Shown here: positions 11,940 through 20,538 of the stretch, piece by piece
Numbering within the stretch: the first letter of the stretch is position 1
How the letters are laid out: the number at the start of each line of letters is the position of its first letter
Assembly (NCBI RefSeq): GCF_003113495.2
Contig: NZ_CP084506.1
Coordinates: forward strand, 1 to 64,000
DNA from: Edwardsiella tarda ATCC 15947 = NBRC 105688
GTDB lineage: Bacteria; Pseudomonadota; Gammaproteobacteria; Enterobacterales; Enterobacteriaceae
Direction of reading: 5' to 3'
Length of the DNA: 64,000 nt
Translations under genes and position numbers: made by a program
The notes under the pieces: generated by a model
What the model was told of the DNA's origin: nothing
What the model saw: the letters and a program-made list of their open reading frames with translations, nothing else
Databases searched by the model: none

Positions 11940-12530
11940 ATGGAACAGCATGCGGTGCAACGTTGTGCCTGGGTCACGGCGGATCCAGATTATATCGCCT
12001 ATCACGATGGAGAGTGGGGACGTCCACTCTATGATGAGCGGGCGCTGTTTGAGTTATTGTGCCTCGAAGGACAGCAGGCCGGATTATCGTGGCTGACGGT
12101 GTTGAAGAAGCGCCCGCATTATCGACGCGTCTTCCATAACTTCGATCCTGTACGGGTTGCTGCGATGACGCCGGAGGAGCTTGAGCTACTGATGCATGAT
12201 GCGGGCGTGATCCGCAACCGGCGTAAGCTGGTGGCGATCATCACGAATGCCCGCGCCTTGCTGGCGATGGCGCAAGCTGGTGAGGTCTTCTCCCCCTTTC
12301 TGTGGTCGTTCGTCGCTGGCGCGCCGGTCCGGTCGGACGTGGCGGGAGCGACGCGTAGCGCAGCCTCTGATGCGCTGGCACGGGCCCTGAAACAGCGCGG
12401 TTTCACTTTCGTCGGCACGACCATTTGCTATGCCTTCATGCAAGCGTGTGGGATGGTGAACGATCACCAACCAGGATGTTATCTGCATCATGATTCTTCC
12501 CCTTCGTCTCCGCCCGGCCTATCCCGCTGA
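11940..12530 (+). CDS. tag: 3-methyladenine DNA glycosylase I
   Basis: Base-excision repair enzyme that removes 3-methyladenine from alkylated DNA. From the ATG at 11940, with GGAGG 5 bases upstream, the product has 196 aa (E. coli 187). Zinc ligands of the Tag zinc snap are visible as Cys9 in QRCAW, His22 in YHDGEWG, and His and Cys in the C-terminal GMVNDHQPGCYLH. The helix-hairpin-helix core runs through LSWLTVLKKRPHYRRVFHNFDP. The frame is open further upstream, but those residues do not resemble Tag. Its 3' end overlaps the next gene by 41 bp. Confidence 0.96.
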   Translation: MEQHAVQRCAWVTADPDYIAYHDGEWGRPLYDERALFELLCLEGQQAGLSWLTVLKKRPHYRRVFHNFDPVRVAAMTPEELELLMHDAGVIRNRRKLVAIITNARALLAMAQAGEVFSPFLWSFVAGAPVRSDVAGATRSAASDALARALKQRGFTFVGTTICYAFMQACGMVNDHQPGCYLHHDSSPSSPPGLSR

Positions 12531-12996
12531 TCGCCCGGCATTGCTGGCGCTGTGGTTGAGGCTGACGATTCAGGCTCATCCGGCGATCCCGCCCGGCTAT
12601 TGGCGATCCAGCCTGCCATGGGTGCGTGATACCTACCTGCCGCAGGGGCAGACTTGGTTGGCGCTGGATGGGCATCGGGTGTGTGGATTCATTTGTATCC
12701 TTCCGCCCCATTTACTCGGCGCGCTGTTTGTGGCCCCCCGTTACCGTGGGCGCGGTCTCGCTCAACGTCTCATGCGTCATGCCAAACGCCACCATCCTTG
12801 GCTGTTGTTGGAGGTGTATTGCGCTAACCGTCGAGCATTGGCTTTCTATCGTCGCCAGGGATTCCGTTGTCTGGATCGGCAGATCCAGTCGAGTACCGGT
12901 CAGGCGGTGGCGACGCTGTTATGGCGGGCCGGGGGAGATCTTGAGAAAAGGCGGCGGCTTGATTACACTGCGCGCTCTTCCATCATGGGGGAGTAG
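12490..12996 (+). CDS. yiaC: GNAT acetyltransferase, YiaC-like
   Basis: Acetyl-CoA-dependent N-acetyltransferase resembling E. coli YiaC (a reported lysine acetyltransferase), 168 aa. The acetyl-CoA loop is PRYRGRGLAQRLMRHAK (near residues 83-99), and the C-terminal GNAT motif B is VYCANRRALAFYRRQGF. It overlaps the tag 3' end by 41 bp, so the two are probably co-expressed, and order and strand match E. coli tag-yiaC. The last residues after LLWRAGG are low-complexity. The reading frame ends inside the first conserved bases of the downstream manganese riboswitch, so the two share sequence. Confidence 0.85.
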   Translation: MILPLRLRPAYPADRPALLALWLRLTIQAHPAIPPGYWRSSLPWVRDTYLPQGQTWLALDGHRVCGFICILPPHLLGALFVAPRYRGRGLAQRLMRHAKRHHPWLLLEVYCANRRALAFYRRQGFRCLDRQIQSSTGQAVATLLWRAGGDLEKRRRLDYTARSSIMGE

Positions 12997-13159
12997 TCTG
13001 CCGGTGTGTTATCACCCCGGCGCTGGCGTCAACAAACTTGGTGATATCACCATGGCGTCAGCGCCCATCACGCGATGGGTTGACGAGACCTGTGGTCGGC
13101 TAAGGCGCACTCCGGGGTGAGGGCCTGGCCGCGCCATATGTCCAGATTACTCACCCCGG
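12984..13159 (+). promoter_or_regulatory. yybP-ykoY manganese riboswitch with expression platform
   Basis: Conserved elements of the Mn2+-sensing yybP-ykoY aptamer appear in order: GGGGGAGTAG (12987-12996), a GGCGTCAAC arm, CATGGCGTCAGC, the GTTGACGAGACC strand, and CACTCCGGGGTGAGGGCCTGGCC closing the aptamer near 13131. A perfect 10-bp stem between CCGGGGTGAG (13112-13121) and CTCACCCCGG (13150-13159) can form as an alternative and has no U tract after it. This favours control of translation or rho access over intrinsic termination. A putative Mn exporter follows directly. Confidence 0.85.
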
Positions 13160-13162
13160 TAT

Positions 13163-13717
13163 TTGTCTGTCGTGTCTATTATTTTAACTTCGATGAGTTC
13201 CGTCGCCTTAGCTGAAATCGGCGATAAGACTCAGCTTTTGACGCTACTGTTGGTGGCGCGTTTTGGTAAACCTTTCCTGATTCTGTTGGCGATCACTCTA
13301 GCCACCCTGGTTAATCACTATTTCGCTGCGCTAATTGGCGAATTGGTCAATCAGTTCCTCAATCCCCAGATGATGCGTTGGATGGTCGCCATGGGGTTCC
13401 TGGCGATGGCGATATGGGTACTGTTTCCCGATCGGGATGACGGTGAGATCCGGGGAGGCCATCCTTTCTGGGCCTCTCTGATGGTGTTCTTCCTCGCCGA
13501 AATTGGCGACAAGACACAGATCGCCACGGTCCTGCTTGGGGCGCATTACCAGCATCTTACCTGGGTCGTTCTGGGGTCGACGTTGGGGATCGTGCTAGCC
13601 AATGCACCGATGTTGTGGTTTGGCGCTCGTCTACAGCCCTACCTGACAAGTGGTTGGGGGCGGCGACTTTCTGCATTGCTGTTTGCCACTTTAGGAGTTG
13701 TTACCCTTATCGTGTGA
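13163..13717 (+). CDS. TMEM165/GDT1-family manganese exporter (MneA-like)
   Basis: Inner-membrane cation transporter of the UPF0016/GDT1 family, of which Vibrio MneA exports Mn2+. The 184 aa have about six hydrophobic helices and the two family signatures: ALAEIGDKTQLLTLLLVARF (near residue 16) and FFLAEIGDKTQIATVLLGA (near residue 112), each carrying the E-x-G-D-[KR]-[TS] metal site. The start is uncertain: TTG at 13163 or GTG at 13172 give a normal N-terminus, while ATG at 13193 would trim the first helix. The Mn riboswitch directly upstream supports a Mn efflux role. Confidence 0.88.
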   Translation: MSVVSIILTSMSSVALAEIGDKTQLLTLLLVARFGKPFLILLAITLATLVNHYFAALIGELVNQFLNPQMMRWMVAMGFLAMAIWVLFPDRDDGEIRGGHPFWASLMVFFLAEIGDKTQIATVLLGAHYQHLTWVVLGSTLGIVLANAPMLWFGARLQPYLTSGWGRRLSALLFATLGVVTLIV

Positions 13718-13874
13718 CCTGATTTTTGCTCCACTCATAGGGAACCAATACACACCGTTCCGGTCAGACGGGAGCAGTGTGGCTCAGGCAGCGTGCTCTG
13801 AGCCAAGTACGAGTTTATCTCGTGGATTTTACGCCCCCGGGAGCGGGGGCATTTACCGACATTGAGGTTTCTTC

Positions 13875-14534
13875 ATGAAAAAAAGCCGTTTGTGCATCGC
13901 AGGCCTGGTCAGTGCGGCGCTGATCCTCTCCGGTTGTACCACCAATCCTTATACCGGTGAGTCCCAGGCTGGGAAATCGGGCATCGGCGCCGGACTGGGC
14001 GCCTTGCTAGGCGCCGGGGTCGGCGCACTCTCCTCATCGAAGAGCGATCGCGGTAAAGGCGCACTGATCGGCGCGGCCGCCGGGGCGGCGCTGGGGGGAG
14101 GGATTGGCTATTACATGGATGTGCAGGAAGCTAAGCTGCGTGACAAGATGCGGGGTACTGGGGTAAGCGTGACGCGCCAGGGGGATAACATCGTCCTGAA
14201 CATGCCGAACAATGTTACCTTCGATTCTAACAGCAGTAACCTGAAGCCCGCCGGTGCCAATACGCTGACAGGGGTCGCGATGGTGCTGAAGGAGTATCAG
14301 AAGACTGCGGTGAATGTTGTGGGCTATACCGATAGCACCGGTAGCCGCGATCTGAACATGCGTCTATCGCAGCAGCGAGCCGACAGTGTGGCCAGCGCGT
14401 TGATCACACAGGGTGTGGCGGCGGGGCGTATCCGTACCATCGGTATGGGGCCTGCGAACCCGATCGCCAGCAACAGCACCGCCGCAGGTAAGGCGCAGAA
14501 CCGTCGCGTCGAGATCACCTTAAGCCCGCTGTAA
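13875..14534 (+). CDS. yiaD: OmpA-family outer-membrane lipoprotein YiaD
   Basis: Lipoprotein of 219 aa (same as E. coli YiaD, a multicopy suppressor of bamD defects). The signal ends in the lipobox LILSGC. A glycine-zipper segment (GAGLGALLGAGVGALSS and GALIGAAAGAALGGGIGYYMD) spans about residues 36-80. The C-terminal OmpA-like peptidoglycan-binding domain has VVGYTDSTGSRDLNMRLS and ends with KAQNRRVEITLSPL. A convergent hairpin separates it from tusA. The 157-bp spacer before it contains a GC-rich hairpin but no gene. Confidence 0.94.
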   Translation: MKKSRLCIAGLVSAALILSGCTTNPYTGESQAGKSGIGAGLGALLGAGVGALSSSKSDRGKGALIGAAAGAALGGGIGYYMDVQEAKLRDKMRGTGVSVTRQGDNIVLNMPNNVTFDSNSSNLKPAGANTLTGVAMVLKEYQKTAVNVVGYTDSTGSRDLNMRLSQQRADSVASALITQGVAAGRIRTIGMGPANPIASNSTAAGKAQNRRVEITLSPL

Positions 14535-14544
14535 ATTGTGATTG

Positions 14545-14571
14545 ATAAGCCGCTCGTAGAGGGCGGCTTAT
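14545..14571. terminator. bidirectional hairpin between yiaD and tusA
   Basis: ATAAGCCGC (14545-14553) pairs perfectly with GCGGCTTAT (14563-14571). It lies just past the yiaD stop and overlaps the tusA stop codon. There is no long T run, so termination strength is uncertain. Confidence 0.5.
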
Positions 14572-14816
14572 GCCCCACCTTTACGCACCAGGTAGCGGTA
14601 GGGTGCCTGGTCGGCCTCCTGTGCCAGCAGGGTGTGATCCATAAAGCGGCAGAAGCCGGGGATGTCTCGGGTCGTAGCCGGATCGTCGGCGATGATCAGT
14701 AGGGTTTCGCCCGCCGCCATATGGCGAACGGTCTTACGTACCATCATCACGGGTTCCGGGCAGCGTAGGCCTAAGGCGTCCAAGGTTTTGTCTGGGTTGG
14801 CAAAGGGATCGGTCAT
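14568..14816 (-). CDS. tusA: sulfur carrier protein TusA
   Basis: Persulfide carrier that accepts sulfur from IscS and passes it to TusBCD for tRNA 2-thiouridine synthesis, also feeding molybdenum cofactor synthesis. It has 82 aa from the ATG at 14816 (E. coli 81). The catalytic cysteine is Cys19 in [14 protein letters not shown]. The frame is open 70 codons further upstream, but those residues are not TusA-like. The ribosome site is weak. It is divergent from yhhQ, an arrangement shared with E. coli. Confidence 0.95.
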   Translation of the reverse strand: MTDPFANPDKTLDALGLRCPEPVMMVRKTVRHMAAGETLLIIADDPATTRDIPGFCRFMDHTLLAQEADQAPYRYLVRKGGA

Positions 14817-15000
14817 GCTGGGTCTCTGGCTGCGGCCGCGTTGGCGGTCATTCGTTCGGGTCCATAGTATTACGTCGTTAGTGTACCTGCCGGGCCGTGC
14901 GCTGCAAAGGGCGTTAACGTTTGCGTGAAAAATAACCGTTGCATCATGGCGTGAGCCGGGTATGATCGCTGCCGCATCCATTAGTGGATAATTATTTTTC

Positions 15001-15032
15001 TTGGGTTCCCTCACCCCAATAACCAAAAAGGT
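15001..15032 (+). promoter_or_regulatory. preQ1-I riboswitch upstream of yhhQ
   Basis: The stem TTGGG (15001-15005) / CCCAA (15015-15019) encloses a C-rich 9-nt loop. It is followed by an A-rich tail (TAACCAAAAAGG) whose GG can pair with CC at the loop end as an H-type pseudoknot. This is the compact preQ1 class I layout, close to the Thermoanaerobacter metI form. The tail's AAGG is also the yhhQ ribosome site, 8 bases before the ATG at 15040, so ligand binding would block translation of a queuosine-precursor transporter. Confidence 0.75.
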
Positions 15033-15039
15033 GACATTG

Positions 15040-15696
15040 ATGTTTAGTTTTACCCCGCAACAGCGGTTTACAGCCTTGTGTTGGCTGTCCCTCTTTCATG
15101 TGTTAATTATCACATCAAGTAACTATTTGGTGCAGTTGCCGATTACGATTTTCGGCTTCCATACCACCTGGGGTGCATTCACCTTCCCCTTTATTTTTCT
15201 GGCGACGGATCTCACGGTGCGTATCTTCGGTGCGCCACTGGCACGGCGTATCATCCTCGCGGTGATGGTGCCAGCGTTGCTGATCTCCTACTGTGTCTCT
15301 GCGCTTTTTTTCCAGGGGCAGTGGCAAGGGTTCGCTGCCTTGGGCAGTATGAACCTGATGGTGGCGCGTATCGCGTGCGCCAGCTTTATGGCCTATGTCC
15401 TCGGCCAGATCCTGGATGTGCATGTTTTCAACCGGCTACGCCAGACTCGGGCGTGGTGGGTTGCACCGACCGCGTCGACGCTGTTTGGCAATATTAGCGA
15501 TACGCTATCGTTTTTCTTTATTGCCTTCTATCACAGTAGTGATGCGTTTATGGCGACGCATTGGGTCGAGATTGCGCTGGTGGATTATACCTTCAAACTA
15601 TTGATCAGCATGGTCTTCTTCCTGCCGATGTATGGTGTCATGCTGAATATGCTGTTGAAGCGTATCGCTTTTCGCCAACAGATCTCGTTGGCATAG
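15040..15696 (+). CDS. yhhQ: queuosine precursor transporter YhhQ
   Basis: Inner-membrane importer of queuosine precursors (preQ0/preQ1) of the VUT/COG1738 family, used for tRNA anticodon modification. From the ATG at 15040 it has 218 aa (E. coli 221). Six or so hydrophobic helices are evident, with the conserved [32 protein letters not shown] and [16 protein letters not shown] segments. The frame runs 13 codons upstream but those would overlap the riboswitch. Regulation by preQ1 at the ribosome site is supported by the leader. Confidence 0.95.
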   Translation: MFSFTPQQRFTALCWLSLFHVLIITSSNYLVQLPITIFGFHTTWGAFTFPFIFLATDLTVRIFGAPLARRIILAVMVPALLISYCVSALFFQGQWQGFAALGSMNLMVARIACASFMAYVLGQILDVHVFNRLRQTRAWWVAPTASTLFGNISDTLSFFFIAFYHSSDAFMATHWVEIALVDYTFKLLISMVFFLPMYGVMLNMLLKRIAFRQQISLA

Positions 15697-15808
15697 TTCG
15701 GCATCCATAGGGGACGTCGCTGATGGCGTCCCTGCGGCGTAATGATGTCGCCTCGTTTCACTACCTCCATTTTACGCTATGATGTTTTCTCATCCCGAGG
15801 AGAAAGCG

Positions 15809-16261
15809 ATGACGGCGATTACTCTGCATGCGGCGACCCCGCAGGAGATCTTGGCGTTATATCGCGCCATTCCGGAGTTTAACTCACGCCATACGCTGGC
15901 GGATTTACACGCCCGTCTGGATGGACGCGAAAGCAGTTTGTTGATTGCGCGTATCGCGGGGCAGGCCGTTGGTTTTAAGATCGGCTACGCGCTGGATAGC
16001 CAGACCGTTTATAGTTGGCTCGGTGGCGTGTTGCCAGCGTGGCGACGGGCTGGCGTCGCACAATCTCTCTTGCAGGCGCAGCAACAGTGGGCGATACAGC
16101 ACGGTTATCGGCGCATCGAGGTCAAGACGCGTAATGGTTTTCCTGCGATGCTGATGATGTTGATCAAGAATGGTTACAGCATCATCCAATTGCAACCACA
16201 GGGGGCGGTGGCTGATTATCGTCTGCGATTGGCCAAAGCGTTGTGTTTGGATACGGCGTAA
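15809..16261 (+). CDS. GNAT-family N-acetyltransferase
   Basis: Predicted acetyl-CoA-dependent acetyltransferase of 150 aa; substrate unknown. The core shows VYSWLGGVLPAWRRAGVAQSLLQ (about residues 67-90), the acetyl-CoA pyrophosphate loop, and the C-terminal VKTRNGFPAMLMMLIKNGY typical of the fold. The start at 15809 is chosen for GAGGAG 6 bases upstream; a less likely ATG lies ten codons earlier. It stands alone between yhhQ and dcrB, on the same strand, with 75 bp before dcrB. No family name is recognised with confidence. Confidence 0.85.
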   Translation: MTAITLHAATPQEILALYRAIPEFNSRHTLADLHARLDGRESSLLIARIAGQAVGFKIGYALDSQTVYSWLGGVLPAWRRAGVAQSLLQAQQQWAIQHGYRRIEVKTRNGFPAMLMMLIKNGYSIIQLQPQGAVADYRLRLAKALCLDTA

Positions 16262-16337
16262 CATTCGGTTACTTGCTTTTTATTCCGCGATCGGGTGCGA
16301 TGTGGAATCAGACCTTCGGACAACATAAGGAATTTCC

Positions 16338-16913
16338 ATGGGTAATTTAGTGAAGTTGATCGGCGTCGGGCTATTGGTTACCGGGCTGGCCGCCTGTGAT
16401 GGCAACTCCACCACCGAGGCTAGCGCGCCAGCGCAGGGGGCGAGTGCGACGCAGCCCAGCGTACCTGCGGGGGCTAAGGTGAGCCTGCTGGATGGCAAGA
16501 TTAGCTTTACGCTGCCGGCCGGATTGAGCGATCAGACCAGCAAGTTGGGTTCACAGACCAATAATATGTCGGTGTATGCCAATAAGACCGGCCAACAGGC
16601 GGTGATCGTCATTCTGGCACCGATGCCGAAGGATAGCCTGAATACCCTGTCATCTCGCCTGATCGACCAGCAGAAGTCGCGTGATGCTAGCTTGCAGCTG
16701 GTCTCATCGGAAGCCGTGACGCTGGGCGGTAAGTCGGTGGAGAAGGTGGTGAGCATGCAGCAGGCTAATGGCCATGCTGTCTACTCCAGCATCATCCTGG
16801 CACAGATCGGCGATCAACTGATGACCATGCAGATCTCTCTGCCGGGGGATAACCGCCAAGAGGCGGCGAATATCGCCAATGGAGTCCTTGGCACCCTCAC
16901 CTTCGCGCAGTAA
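16338..16913 (+). CDS. dcrB: DcrB lipoprotein
   Basis: Periplasm-facing lipoprotein of 191 aa (E. coli DcrB 185). In E. coli it is needed for phage C1 and C6 DNA entry and linked to envelope homeostasis. The signal GNLVKLIGVGLLVTGLAAC ends at the lipidated Cys20. The mature part matches DcrB in LLDGKISFTLPAGLSDQTSK, SQTNNMSVYANKTGQQAVIV and the C-terminal GDQLMTMQISLPGDNRQEA. AAGGAA precedes the ATG. A GC-rich inverted repeat (near 16929-16960) follows without a T tract. Confidence 0.93.
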   Translation: MGNLVKLIGVGLLVTGLAACDGNSTTEASAPAQGASATQPSVPAGAKVSLLDGKISFTLPAGLSDQTSKLGSQTNNMSVYANKTGQQAVIVILAPMPKDSLNTLSSRLIDQQKSRDASLQLVSSEAVTLGGKSVEKVVSMQQANGHAVYSSIILAQIGDQLMTMQISLPGDNRQEAANIANGVLGTLTFAQ

Positions 16914-16987
16914 TCCCCAATGCGCCGCTGGCGCGCCCCGCCGTGAGCTGGGGCGCGTCGACCATTTCGCGTCGTCGCCGAGACGGC

Positions 16988-18658
16988 TTATTCACTCGTC
17001 ATCAATACCCCATCGACCATGCGTTGTTGCAGACGATTCCCGTTGGCATCCTGGGCGTTCAGGGTGGCGTTCACCCCCGGACGAAACGGTGTCGTGGCAC
17101 GCAGTGGCGCATGTAGCGACAGTTGCAGGTTAACGTCGCCTTGGAGCGGCAGAGAAGGCCAGCCCCATGCGTTCAACTGATTCGCTGGCACGCCGCGTCC
17201 ATCGAGGGTCAGGCTCAACCGATCATCGCGGCGATTTAAACTCACGTTCGCCTCTAGCAACCCTTTCTGAGAGATGGCGCTGAGATCGTCGATGCGGATC
17301 CCTTGCTCGTCGGCTTGGAGCGTGAAGGATGGCCGCCGCAGATCGACCTTGTTGAAGGTCGCCTCGCTGGCATTGAATTGCATTTGTCCATGCCAGATCC
17401 CCCAACGATGCTGACGAGCCAGTGTTACTTGATTGCCAAATCCATCCAATGCGGTCATCTGGAAGGGAAAAGCGGGGTTGACGTCGACCAGCAGCGTGCG
17501 GCTGAGTGAGAAGTGATCCAGGGTAATCGTCGCCAACCAATTGGGTAGCGGGCGTAGCCACAGTTCGCGCCAGTTCGTCGGCAGGCTGTATTCTAATCCG
17601 ACAATCGCCAGGTCGTTCAGTGCCAGCGCTCCCGTATCGCGACGCCAGGATCCGCTGGTACGCAATAACGCATTATCCCAACGGGTGCTGAATTGGCGAA
17701 CGCTAATCCCTTGTGGCGTCAGGTCGGCATCGAACAGCGGCTCGCTCAGGTGGATACCGCCTAGCACAATGTCACGGGCGTTGAAGGCCAAGGTACCTTG
17801 TCGGCTATGCCAGTCGCCACGAGTCAGTGAGACGTGGGAAAGGCTCGCATCGAGTCCACTCAGCGCCCAACCGTTACCCTCCAGATTCGCACCTAATAGC
17901 TCCAAACGTTGAAGCGTTAGCGGTGGTAAGCGTTTTAACGTCTGTAAGAACGGACGCAAGGTTTGCGGGCTCTGCCAGTGGATCTGGCTGAGGCGTATCG
18001 ACTCGATGTTCCAGGTGCCATCGGCGAGACGCTGCGCTTGGGCGGTCATTTGGCCGTTGGCGAGGTCGGCTCCCAGATTGGTGAGCCACAGCTGGCGATC
18101 GCGGTACTCACCTTGGATTAGGACATTCTGTGCCGGAATTTCGCCGATACGCAAGGTGGCGGCGCTAAACTGGAAGGCGACATGCGGGGAGCCAGATTGC
18201 AGAGGGACAATACCGCCATCAACTCCCGTCGCTTGGAGCGGCCAATCACTCTGCGGCCAGTCGAGGCGCATGTCCTGTAGCTGTAGGGTGTTGGCACTGA
18301 TGGGGAGGGCTGGCAGGCCCGTAGCGGTTAGCCGAAGCGTACCCTGGCTCAGGCGAATGGCGCTGAAATGACGTGGTGTACTGAACTGTTGTCCACCGAA
18401 GGTCAGGGTAACGGCTGCTGCGTGCAGTTCGCTGGGCTGCCCGGCGCGCGCCAAGCTGAAGTCCGTCAGTTGCAGTGCCCTGGGACGGCGGATGTCGTGA
18501 TGTACCCCGCCTAAGGTGATGCGGTAGCGGGTATGGTCGTTGACCCAGGCGCTGATCTGGCGGGCGCCCCACTGGCTTTGCAACACGAAATAGGCTGCAA
18601 CCGACATCAGCAACAACAGTGCGATGAGGGTCAAGAGTAGTTTCCCGACAACTTTCAT
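16988..18658 (-). CDS. yicH: AsmA-family protein YicH
   Basis: Member of the AsmA/TamB-like envelope protein family (556 aa; E. coli YicH is similar). It has one N-terminal membrane anchor (KLLLTLIALLLLMSVAAYFVL, residues 6-26) and a long periplasmic beta-rich domain of short repeated strands. Such proteins are proposed to move or shield phospholipids between membranes; the exact role of YicH is unsettled. It precedes xanP, gltS and recG as in the E. coli yic region. The 243-bp spacer to xanP is GC-rich and shows no gene. Confidence 0.9.
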   Translation of the reverse strand: MKVVGKLLLTLIALLLLMSVAAYFVLQSQWGARQISAWVNDHTRYRITLGGVHHDIRRPRALQLTDFSLARAGQPSELHAAAVTLTFGGQQFSTPRHFSAIRLSQGTLRLTATGLPALPISANTLQLQDMRLDWPQSDWPLQATGVDGGIVPLQSGSPHVAFQFSAATLRIGEIPAQNVLIQGEYRDRQLWLTNLGADLANGQMTAQAQRLADGTWNIESIRLSQIHWQSPQTLRPFLQTLKRLPPLTLQRLELLGANLEGNGWALSGLDASLSHVSLTRGDWHSRQGTLAFNARDIVLGGIHLSEPLFDADLTPQGISVRQFSTRWDNALLRTSGSWRRDTGALALNDLAIVGLEYSLPTNWRELWLRPLPNWLATITLDHFSLSRTLLVDVNPAFPFQMTALDGFGNQVTLARQHRWGIWHGQMQFNASEATFNKVDLRRPSFTLQADEQGIRIDDLSAISQKGLLEANVSLNRRDDRLSLTLDGRGVPANQLNAWGWPSLPLQGDVNLQLSLHAPLRATTPFRPGVNATLNAQDANGNRLQQRMVDGVLMTSE

Positions 18659-18901
18659 GGCGATCCGTCCTTTCAGTAACCCGCAGAGTCAGACCCTGCC
18701 TATGAACCCGCCGCACCCTCAATATCACCTCGTCGCTGTCTGCCCGTACCCGATAGGGGCAGGCGAGCGAATCCAGACGAGGCCGCGGAGGCGGAAGAGG
18801 TGGCGGGATATCTTCTAGTTTATGCCGTAATTGCGCTGGAGGCTCAAGAGGGAGCGTTCCGAAAGGAGAGGGCGGGCCAGGGCAGCCCACCGAGAATGCG
18901 A

Positions 18902-20305
18902 TTAGCGGGCTGTTTCCTGTGGGAAGATCAGGTTCAGTACGATGGCGGTGATGCCGCCAGCCGCGATACCGGAGGCCAGCAGTGTCTTCAGCCATTGTGG
19001 TGCGAACTGCAGGATTTCCGGCTGCTGGGATACCCCGAGTCCAACGGCCAGTGACAGGGCCATGATCATGATGGCGCGGCGGTTGAGCGGTTCACGCGAG
19101 ACGATACGTACGCCTGAGGCGGCGATGGTGCCGAACATGACGATGGTCGCACCACCGAGTACCGGCTCGGGAATGTGTTGGACAAAGCCGGCCACCGCCG
19201 GGAATAGCCCCAGCAGGATTAACATCAGCGCTACCACAAAGCCCACCTTACGGCTGGCGACACCCGTCAACTGGATCACGCCATTATTTTGGCCGAAGCA
19301 GGAGTTGGGGAAGGTGTTGAAGACGGCGGAGAGCATCGAATTGAGACCATTCGCCAGTACCCCGCCTTTCAGTCGCTTCATATACAGCGGCCCGGACACC
19401 GGCTGCTCCGAGACATCCGAGGTGGCCGTGATGTCGCCAATGGTTTCCAGCGAGGTCACCATAAACACCAGCATCAGTGGGATCAACAGGTTCCAGTCGA
19501 TGCCCAGGCCATAATATAGCGGCGTCGGCACGGTAAGCAGTGGGGCAGTGTTTGGCTCGGCTGCCGATGAGGGCAACATGTCTAGCGCCCAGGCTAGGGC
19601 GTAGCCGACGGTCATGGCGATCACCAATGAGGCGACGCGTAGATAGGGGTTACGCTGGCGATTGAGCAGGATGATCACCAGCAGTACCGCCCCGGCCAGC
19701 AACAGATTACGCGGCGCACCGAAGCTGTGATCGTTCATCGCGGCGTAACCGCCGCCGATGGAGATGAGACCGACTTGAATCAGCGACAGGCCGATGATCA
19801 TCACCACGATGCCGGAGACCAGTGGCGTGATGATGCGGCGAGCCAGATGCAGGAAGCGGGACAGGATGATCTCGGTACAGGAGGCCAGCATTAGGGTACC
19901 AAACAGCGTCGCCATCATGGTCGGAATATCCGCGCCACCCGTTTTCAAGGCCATACCCCCCATGATCAAGGGGGTGACAAAGTTAAAGCTGGTGCCTTGA
20001 ATCGACAATAACCCCGAACCGACCGGGCCCCAGGTCTTGATTTGTAGCAGCGAGGCTAATCCCGAGGCGAAGAGCGACATGCTGATAATGTGCTGCGTAT
20101 CCTGGGCCGGTAGGCCGAGTGCCTGGCAGATCAGTAGTGCGGGGGTGATCACGGCGACAAACATCGCCAGCAGATGCTGGCAGGCGGCAAACAGGGTTTG
20201 CGCCAATGGCGGACGATCATCCAGGCGATAAATCAGTTCGCTGGTCGTGGCCGGAGCTGTGTGTGACGGGCATGCAGGGTTGAGCTCTGTGGTATGTGTG
20301 GTCAT
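18902..20305 (-). CDS. xanP: xanthine permease XanP (NCS2 family)
   Basis: Proton-coupled high-affinity xanthine importer. It has 467 aa from the ATG at 20305 (E. coli 463); 11 more in-frame codons upstream are possible. NCS2 signatures include [15 protein letters not shown], the substrate-site block [20 protein letters not shown] and [19 protein letters not shown]. The membrane segments match XanP closely through [22 protein letters not shown] PurR-type operator lies 56 bp upstream. It is divergent from gltS, as in E. coli yicE-gltS. Confidence 0.96.
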   Translation of the reverse strand: MTTHTTELNPACPSHTAPATTSELIYRLDDRPPLAQTLFAACQHLLAMFVAVITPALLICQALGLPAQDTQHIISMSLFASGLASLLQIKTWGPVGSGLLSIQGTSFNFVTPLIMGGMALKTGGADIPTMMATLFGTLMLASCTEIILSRFLHLARRIITPLVSGIVVMIIGLSLIQVGLISIGGGYAAMNDHSFGAPRNLLLAGAVLLVIILLNRQRNPYLRVASLVIAMTVGYALAWALDMLPSSAAEPNTAPLLTVPTPLYYGLGIDWNLLIPLMLVFMVTSLETIGDITATSDVSEQPVSGPLYMKRLKGGVLANGLNSMLSAVFNTFPNSCFGQNNGVIQLTGVASRKVGFVVALMLILLGLFPAVAGFVQHIPEPVLGGATIVMFGTIAASGVRIVSREPLNRRAIMIMALSLAVGLGVSQQPEILQFAPQWLKTLLASGIAAGGITAIVLNLIFPQETAR

Positions 20306-20360
20306 GAGTACGGCATCCAGGATCGACAATGGGCGCATTTTAATGATCTAGCGCACAAAA

Positions 20361-20372
20361 GCAAACGTTTGC
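20361..20372. promoter_or_regulatory. PurR operator (purine box)
   Basis: GCAAACGTTTGC is the perfect palindromic core of the PurR consensus (ACGCAAACGTTTGCGT), extended here by GCG on the right. It lies 56 bp before the xanP start in the xanP-gltS spacer, consistent with purine repression of a xanthine importer. Confidence 0.7.
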
Positions 20373-20538
20373 GCGTGGGTGGGGGCTCTTTTTTTCGCGC
20401 TTTTGCGTACATCAGTTTTTTTCTCTAAAAACTTGCTGCACCATAACCTTTGCCTTTACATTGGTGGATTCCAAAACTGTACTAAGAAGGTGTGTTTATA
20501 TAACTTTCTGAAATATAAAAACTATATGGAGTACCTGA

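Noticed and set aside
18246..18995. 249-codon minus-strand frame across the yicH-xanP spacer
   Set aside because: It is out of frame with both genes and has an Arg/Pro/His-rich composition typical of a shadow frame.
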